Origin: Rhodococcus globerulus NBRC 14531
GTDB lineage: Bacteria; Actinomycetota; Actinomycetes; Mycobacteriales; Mycobacteriaceae
Reading direction: 5' to 3'
NCBI RefSeq assembly: GCF_001894805.1
Contig: NZ_BCWX01000001.1
Coordinates: 1,798,001 to 1,862,000 of the forward strand
Length of the DNA: 64,000 nucleotides
Position numbers and translations under genes: made by a program. Position 1 is the stretch's first letter. Each line of letters begins with the position of its first letter. This document shows, piece by piece, positions 59,680 to 64,000 of the stretch. Under the pieces are notes generated by a model. The model was given only the letters and a program-made list of their open reading frames with translations, made no database searches and was not told the DNA's origin.

Positions 59680-60437
59680 CACCGATGGTCAAGGCAGATC
59701 GAGTGTGCAAGAACTTCGGCGCACTCCAGGTTCTCAAAGGCGTGTCACTCGAAATCGATCGTGGGCAGGTGCTCTGCCTGGTCGGTCCGTCCGGGTCGGG
59801 CAAGTCGACTTTCTTGCGCTGCATCAACCACCTCGAACAGGTCAATGCCGGACGCCTGTATGTCGACGGCGACCTTGTCGGTTACTCGGAGAAGAACGGC
59901 AAGCTTTACGAACTGCACCCACGGGCGGCGGCGAAGCAACGTCAGGACATCGGCATGGTGTTCCAGCACTTCAACCTGTTCCCGCACCGAACAGCGCTGG
60001 AGAACATCATCGAAGCGCCCACCCAGGTGAAGCGCGTGAGCAAGAAGAAGGCGATCGAGCGGGCAAAGGATCTGCTCGATCAGGTTGGTTTGAGCGCCAA
60101 GGCAAACGCATACCCCGCCCAATTGTCCGGTGGACAGCAACAGCGCGTAGCCATTGCGCGGGCACTCGCGATGGACCCGAAACTGATGCTCTTCGACGAG
60201 CCGACGTCGGCTCTCGATCCGGAACTCGTCGGTGAAGTTCTGACAGTCATGAAACAACTCGCCAAAGACGGAATGACGATGGTCGTCGTCACTCACGAGA
60301 TGGGCTTCGCCCGTGAGGTTGCCGATCAGCTGGTGTTCATGGACGGCGGAGTTGTCGTCGAATCCGGTGAGCCGCGACAACTTCTGGCCAACCCGCAGCA
60401 GGATCGCACCAAGGCATTCCTGTCGAATCTGCTGTAG
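59676..60437 (+). CDS. glnQ: polar amino-acid ABC transporter ATP-binding protein
   Basis: A 253-residue ATPase with Walker [10 protein letters not shown], signature [16 protein letters not shown], Walker [15 protein letters not shown] and the switch His VTHEMGF. The [13 protein letters not shown]-loop region is typical of GlnQ/HisP. It has GGAGG upstream of the ATG and completes the importer begun at 57804. Confidence 0.95.
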   Translation: MTPMVKADRVCKNFGALQVLKGVSLEIDRGQVLCLVGPSGSGKSTFLRCINHLEQVNAGRLYVDGDLVGYSEKNGKLYELHPRAAAKQRQDIGMVFQHFNLFPHRTALENIIEAPTQVKRVSKKKAIERAKDLLDQVGLSAKANAYPAQLSGGQQQRVAIARALAMDPKLMLFDEPTSALDPELVGEVLTVMKQLAKDGMTMVVVTHEMGFAREVADQLVFMDGGVVVESGEPRQLLANPQQDRTKAFLSNLL

Positions 60438-60440
60438 CTC

Positions 60441-61286
60441 TCAGGGTTTGACGGCGCTGAATATCGCGGTGCCCGGAAAGAGCTGGCCGCGTAGGGGACT
60501 CCACTGTCCCCACTCGCGGTCCAGCCACTCCGGCCACTCCGGTTCGATGATGTCGTGAACCTGCAGGCCGGCCGCCACCAATTCGCGGACGCGGTCGCCG
60601 ATCGTGCGGTGGTGCTCGACGTAGGTGGGCACGCCGTTGTCGTCGACCTCGACGTAGGGCGTTCGGTCGAAGTAGGGGAGTGTCGCAGTCAGTCCCTTGG
60701 GTCCAGGGTCGTCGGGGAAGATCCAGCGAATCGGATGGTTGACCGCAAACACCCACTTGCCGCCCGGCCGTAGAACTCGCGCTACTTCGTTCATCACTTG
60801 CTGCGAATCGGCCACGAACGGAACGGCTCCGAAAGCGGAGCAGACGATGTCGAAGCTCGCGTCGGCAAACGGCAGCAATTCGGCGCTCGCCTGGATCAGC
60901 GGTACGCGTGGTCCGCCGGCAGTCATAGCGTCGACTCCGCGCGAGAGCATGCCCATCGAAATGTCGAGTCCGACGGCGCGGGCGCCGTGACCGGCCAGCC
61001 ACCGGGCGCAGGGTGCGGAGCCGCATCCCACTTCGAGGATGTCCTTGTCGACGATGTCGCCCAACAGGTGGTGATCGCCTTCGTGTAGACCCTCGGGGCA
61101 CCAGACGAATTCACCGTCTGCGCTGTTCACGCCCAGAAACTCGCCATGAGTACGGTGGTAGTCCTCGGCGTCTGCGTCCCACCACGCGCGGCTGGCGCGG
61201 TCGCTCGCATCGGAGTCGACCCGGGCCCTGCCGACTCCGCTGGTCCCGAGAATGGAATTGGCGGCAGCGTGGCGATCGTCAGACAT
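60441..61286 (-). CDS. class I SAM-dependent methyltransferase
   Basis: A 281-residue methyltransferase. The SAM-binding motif is DILEVGCGSAPCARWLAGHGARAVGLDIS (about residues 84-112), and ASFDIVCSAFGAVPFV with VARVLRPGGKWVF completes the Rossmann methyltransferase core. The N-terminal region, W-W-D-A-D-A-E-D-Y, is typical of actinobacterial members. The substrate is unknown. It is convergent with glnQ, 3 bases apart. Confidence 0.9.
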   Translation of the reverse strand: MSDDRHAAANSILGTSGVGRARVDSDASDRASRAWWDADAEDYHRTHGEFLGVNSADGEFVWCPEGLHEGDHHLLGDIVDKDILEVGCGSAPCARWLAGHGARAVGLDISMGMLSRGVDAMTAGGPRVPLIQASAELLPFADASFDIVCSAFGAVPFVADSQQVMNEVARVLRPGGKWVFAVNHPIRWIFPDDPGPKGLTATLPYFDRTPYVEVDDNGVPTYVEHHRTIGDRVRELVAAGLQVHDIIEPEWPEWLDREWGQWSPLRGQLFPGTAIFSAVKP

Positions 61287-61592
61287 GTCGAACAGACTAG
61301 AGCGCTACCAGCGGCGACAGGGTACCCGGGTTTGCCCGCTCGCACCGCCGACGCGTAGTCTTACCCACGCGAGTGTCTGTCATTCAGTCGAATATCTGTA
61401 CTAGGCCTTTACCGAGGCCTTGGATCGGCGTGAACGAGAGATCTTGCGGTGCGCCGTTCGGGTGCGGAATGTGTTTCGGTTTCCGGTTGTTAGTTTCTGT
61501 GCAACTGGGTACTGCATTCCGGTACCTCAATGTTGCATCTCGTCCGACAAAATCCATCAACCGACCACAACTCGTCCGGAGCAATTCAACAT
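61287..61592. other. intergenic region upstream of rpsA
   Basis: This 306-bp gap separates the divergent methyltransferase and rpsA genes. It becomes AT-richer from about 61470, where TTGTTA and TACTGC-like elements could form the rpsA promoter, with a leader of some 70 bases. The sequence CTAGGCCTTTACCGAGGCCTTGG holds a short inverted repeat of AGGCCT-type. No small gene or clear riboswitch is seen. Confidence 0.45.
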
Positions 61593-63080
61593 ATGCCCTC
61601 CACAACCGTCACCTCGCCGCAGGTTGCCATTAACGACATTGGCTCTGCCGAGGACTTCCTCGCCGCCATCGACGCAACGATCAAGTACTTCAACGATGGC
61701 GACATCGTCGAAGGCACCATCGTCAAGGTCGACCGCGACGAGGTTCTGCTCGACATCGGTTACAAGACCGAAGGTGTCATCCCTTCTCGTGAGCTCTCCA
61801 TCAAGCACGACGTCGACCCCAACGAGGTCGTCTCCGTGGGAGATGCGGTCGAGGCTCTCGTCCTCACCAAGGAGGACAAAGAAGGTCGACTGATCCTGTC
61901 GAAGAAGCGTGCTCAGTACGAGCGTGCCTGGGGCACCATCGAGGAGCTCAAGGAGAAGGACGAGGCCGTCAAGGGCACCGTCATCGAGGTCGTCAAGGGC
62001 GGCCTCATCCTTGACATCGGCCTTCGTGGCTTCCTCCCCGCCTCGCTCGTCGAAATGCGTCGTGTCCGCGACCTCCAGCCGTACGTCGGCAAGGAGATCG
62101 AGGCCAAGATCATCGAGCTCGACAAGAACCGCAACAACGTGGTCCTGTCGCGCCGTGCATGGCTCGAGCAGACTCAGTCCGAGGTTCGCAGCGAATTCCT
62201 GCACCAGCTCCAGAAGGGCCAGGTCCGCAAGGGCGTCGTGTCCTCCATCGTCAACTTCGGTGCATTCGTGGACCTGGGCGGCGTAGACGGTCTGGTTCAC
62301 GTTTCCGAGCTGTCTTGGAAGCACATCGATCACCCGTCCGAGGTTGTCGAGGTCGGCACCGAGGTCACCGTCGAGGTTCTCGACGTCGACCTGGACCGCG
62401 AGCGCGTCTCCCTGTCGCTCAAGGCAACGCAGGAAGATCCGTGGCGTCAGTTCGCCCGCACGCACGCCATCGGCCAGATCGTGCCCGGCAAGGTCACGAA
62501 GCTGGTTCCGTTCGGTGCATTCGTGCGCGTCGAAGAGGGAATCGAAGGCCTCGTTCACATCTCGGAGCTGGCTGAGCGCCACGTCGAGGTTCCGGACCAG
62601 GTTGTCGGCGTCGGCGACGATGCACTCGTCAAGGTCATCGACATCGACCTCGAGCGTCGTCGTATCTCGCTGTCGCTGAAGCAGGCCAACGAGGATTACA
62701 ACGCCGAGTTCGATCCGTCCAAGTACGGCATGGCCGACTCGTACGACGAGCAGGGCAACTACATCTTCCCCGAGGGCTTCGATCCCGAGACCAACGAATG
62801 GCTCGAGGGCTTCGACAAGCAGCGCGAAGAGTGGGAGAACCGCTACGCCGAGGCTGAGCGTCGTCACAAGATGCACACCGTTCAGATGGAGAAGACCGCT
62901 GCAGACGAGGCCGCTGAAGCTGCCACCGCTGCTGCCGGCTACTCCTCGGAGACGGCTTCTGCAGACGACGAAGAGGCTCCGGCCTCTGCAGGCTCCGCTC
63001 CGGCAGAGTCCGCTGGTGGATCGCTTGCAAGCGATGCACAGCTCGCCGCACTTCGCGAGAAGCTGTCGGGCAACGCATAA
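61593..63080 (+). CDS. rpsA: 30S ribosomal protein S1
   Basis: A 495-residue protein with four S1 OB-domains (about residues 35-105, 122-188, 210-276 and 297-364; for example GTIVKVDRDEVLLDIGYKTEGVIP and GVVSSIVNFGAFVDLGGVDGLVHVSELSW) and a long acidic, Ala/Ser-rich C-terminal tail typical of actinobacterial S1. ATG 61593 gives the start MPSTTVTSPQ; an in-frame start at 61530 lacks a ribosome-binding site. The gene ends at a good terminator. The next plus-strand gene, coaE, matches mycobacterial order. Confidence 0.96.
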   Translation: MPSTTVTSPQVAINDIGSAEDFLAAIDATIKYFNDGDIVEGTIVKVDRDEVLLDIGYKTEGVIPSRELSIKHDVDPNEVVSVGDAVEALVLTKEDKEGRLILSKKRAQYERAWGTIEELKEKDEAVKGTVIEVVKGGLILDIGLRGFLPASLVEMRRVRDLQPYVGKEIEAKIIELDKNRNNVVLSRRAWLEQTQSEVRSEFLHQLQKGQVRKGVVSSIVNFGAFVDLGGVDGLVHVSELSWKHIDHPSEVVEVGTEVTVEVLDVDLDRERVSLSLKATQEDPWRQFARTHAIGQIVPGKVTKLVPFGAFVRVEEGIEGLVHISELAERHVEVPDQVVGVGDDALVKVIDIDLERRRISLSLKQANEDYNAEFDPSKYGMADSYDEQGNYIFPEGFDPETNEWLEGFDKQREEWENRYAEAERRHKMHTVQMEKTAADEAAEAATAAAGYSSETASADDEEAPASAGSAPAESAGGSLASDAQLAALREKLSGNA

Positions 63081-63116
63081 GGATTACTGCTTGATCTGAT
63101 CAAGCGAGATCTGTGA

Positions 63117-63156
63117 AAGAACCCCGCGCCTGCGCAAGCAGGAGCGGGGTTCTTTT
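63117..63156 (+). terminator. Rho-independent terminator of rpsA
   Basis: AAGAACCCCGC (63117-63127) pairs with GCGGGGTTCTT (63144-63154), with an inner CCTGC/GCAGG stem and a TTTT end. Confidence 0.92.
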
Positions 63157-63208
63157 GTTGTGTGGCACAAGTATTCGCCTCACACCGGTTGTCGCCTGGG
63201 AGGAAATG

Positions 63209-63242
63209 CGACAGCCACCAGTCTGGCGACTGGTGGCTGTCG
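63209..63242 (-). terminator. perfect 15-bp hairpin, probable terminator of the small minus-strand ORF
   Basis: CGACAGCCACCAGTC (63209-63223) pairs perfectly with 63228-63242 around the loop TGGC. It lies 24 bases beyond the stop of the minus-strand ORF at 63267. The stem is followed on the minus strand by a short CATTTCC rather than a long T-run, so it may also act as an mRNA-protecting hairpin. Confidence 0.6.
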
Positions 63243-63266
63243 GGTGAAAGCTGCGGTGCTGCTAGG

Positions 63267-63497
63267 TCAAGCGGTGGTGGCCGGAGCCGGGACCCAATAC
63301 GTCGCGGTGGCTTCGGCTGTGCGCTTGCGCATCGACGCGAAGCTGTGACGGCCCTGGCTCACGAGGACGGTGAACCACGTTCGCCGATGTTCGGCCAATG
63401 CAAAGGCAACCTCGGGAAATTCGATACAGTGCACGCCGTTCGGCATTCCGAGGCGATGCTGACCAAGATGGTCACGATCTGCTCGCATGGCGTCCAC
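63267..63497 (-). CDS. small hypothetical protein
   Basis: A 76-residue frame (GTG 63497; ATG 63488 is an alternative) with a protein-like composition: MPNGVHCIEFPEVAFALAEHRRTWFTVLVSQGRHSF. I do not recognise it. Support comes from the stable hairpin just after it and from an AT-rich promoter-like region upstream (63498-63600, read on the minus strand). It is convergent with rpsA. The function is unknown; DNA-binding is possible from its basic character but is not shown. Confidence 0.45.
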   Translation of the reverse strand: MDAMRADRDHLGQHRLGMPNGVHCIEFPEVAFALAEHRRTWFTVLVSQGRHSFASMRKRTAEATATYWVPAPATTA

Positions 63498-63640
63498 TTT
63501 CTCGAGAAGGTGCAGGGCGTTCGCTAGAACTTAACCACACGGATTGCCTTTATTGTGGTATTTGCGTCTGGAGTTGTGTGGCGTGTTCAATTTCAGGACT
63601 CGAATCTCGTGCGGTCAGCATAGGTGAGAGACTGTCCGTT

Positions 63641-64000
63641 GTGTTGAGAGTTGGCCTCACTGGAGGCATCGGAGCCGGCAAGTCGACTGTGTCGAAAATC
63701 CTCACCGAACTGGGAGCAGTGATCGTTGATGCCGATCTGATCGCCCGAGAGGTCGTAGAACCCGGTACTCCGGGGTTGGCTGCGTTGGCGCAGGCGTTCG
63801 GTGACGGCATCATCGCGCCGGACGGCACCCTCGATCGACCCGCGCTTGCGGCGTTGGCGTTTGCCGACGACGCTTCCCGCGGCACTCTCAATTCGATCCT
63901 GCATCCGTTGATCGGCCATCGTACGGCCGAAGCCATTGACGCTGCGCCAGCGAATTCTGTTCTGGTGCAGGACATTCCACTGCTTGTCGAAGCTGGAATG
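63641..64000 (+). CDS. coaE: dephospho-CoA kinase (partial, runs off window)
   Basis: The first 120 codons of CoaE, which phosphorylates dephospho-CoA in the last step of CoA synthesis. The P-loop GLTGGIGAGKST opens the protein and is followed by DADLIAREVVEPGTPGLAAL and HPLIGHRTAEAI, all family signatures. GTG 63641 is the likely start. Mycobacterial CoaE has an extra C-terminal GrpB-like domain; whether this one does is outside the window. Confidence 0.93.
   Translation, partial: MLRVGLTGGIGAGKSTVSKILTELGAVIVDADLIAREVVEPGTPGLAALAQAFGDGIIAPDGTLDRPALAALAFADDASRGTLNSILHPLIGHRTAEAIDAAPANSVLVQDIPLLVEAGM

Noticed and set aside
61557-62876. 439-codon minus-strand frame opposite rpsA
   Set aside because: It is an antisense shadow of the strongly conserved rpsA, rich in Leu/Asp/Val from codon mirroring.

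Overview
The window looks like a chromosomal segment of a mycolic-acid actinobacterium, most likely a Rhodococcus. The basis is high GC, many GTG and TTG starts, 1-8 base gene overlaps, a complete mce lipid-import operon, a CYP125-like P450, the actinobacterial Trp-operon membrane protein, PdtaR, a PknK-like kinase/LuxR fusion, and the order bcp | trpE-trpC-trpB-trpA-lgt ... pyk-tesB ... pdtaR ... polA ... rpsA-coaE, which matches mycobacteria as I remember them. Species cannot be fixed from the sequence alone.

Regions. (1) 71-14462: one tightly packed plus-strand operon: ferredoxin, SnoaL-like protein, an unrecognised 418-aa protein, acyl-CoA synthetase, CYP125-like P450, two YrbE permeases, MceA-F and two Mce-associated proteins. 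It reads as a steroid or steroid-like lipid import and activation system. mceB carries a one-base frameshift near 8284. (2) 14470-17026: a TetR regulator convergent to the mce operon, a MarR regulator divergent from a class III extradiol-type dioxygenase with a clear operator, and a Bcp peroxiredoxin. (3) 17084-24456: trpE, a Trp-associated membrane protein, trpC, trpB, trpA, lgt and a TM2-domain protein. (4) 24595-32962: gltBD (glutamate synthase), pyk and tesB. (5) 32989-36962: SRPBCC protein, BioF2/GNAT-like acetyltransferase, M20 amidohydrolase and a lipoprotein. (6) 37066-39252: a small island-like block with a CmtR-type metal sensor, a CDF efflux pump, a membrane methyltransferase, a dead integrase fragment, a 13-bp tandem repeat and a tRNA with anticodon CAA. 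(7) 39360-50483: pdtaR, a branched-chain amino-acid-type ABC importer (livK convergent with livHMGF), polA, thioredoxin, an NlpC/P60 hydrolase behind a possible c-di-AMP riboswitch, and an OB-fold/zinc-ribbon protein. (8) 50476-57673: PknK-like kinase/LuxR regulator, GlxA-like regulator divergent from an EamA transporter, a 2H phosphoesterase and an isocitrate/isopropylmalate-type dehydrogenase. (9) 57804-64000: a polar amino-acid ABC importer (binding protein, permease, ATPase; the permease frame lacks its expected stop), a methyltransferase, rpsA, a small minus-strand ORF and the start of coaE.

The points most worth following up are the mceB frameshift, the enzyme set welded to the mce operon, the LivH permease with an extra exported beta-sandwich-like domain, the metal cassette beside the tRNA and integrase scar, the tRNA-like tandem repeat, the possible riboswitch, and the missing stop in the glnP-like gene. 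Bases 1-70 hold only the tail of whatever lies upstream and the ribosome-binding site of the ferredoxin.
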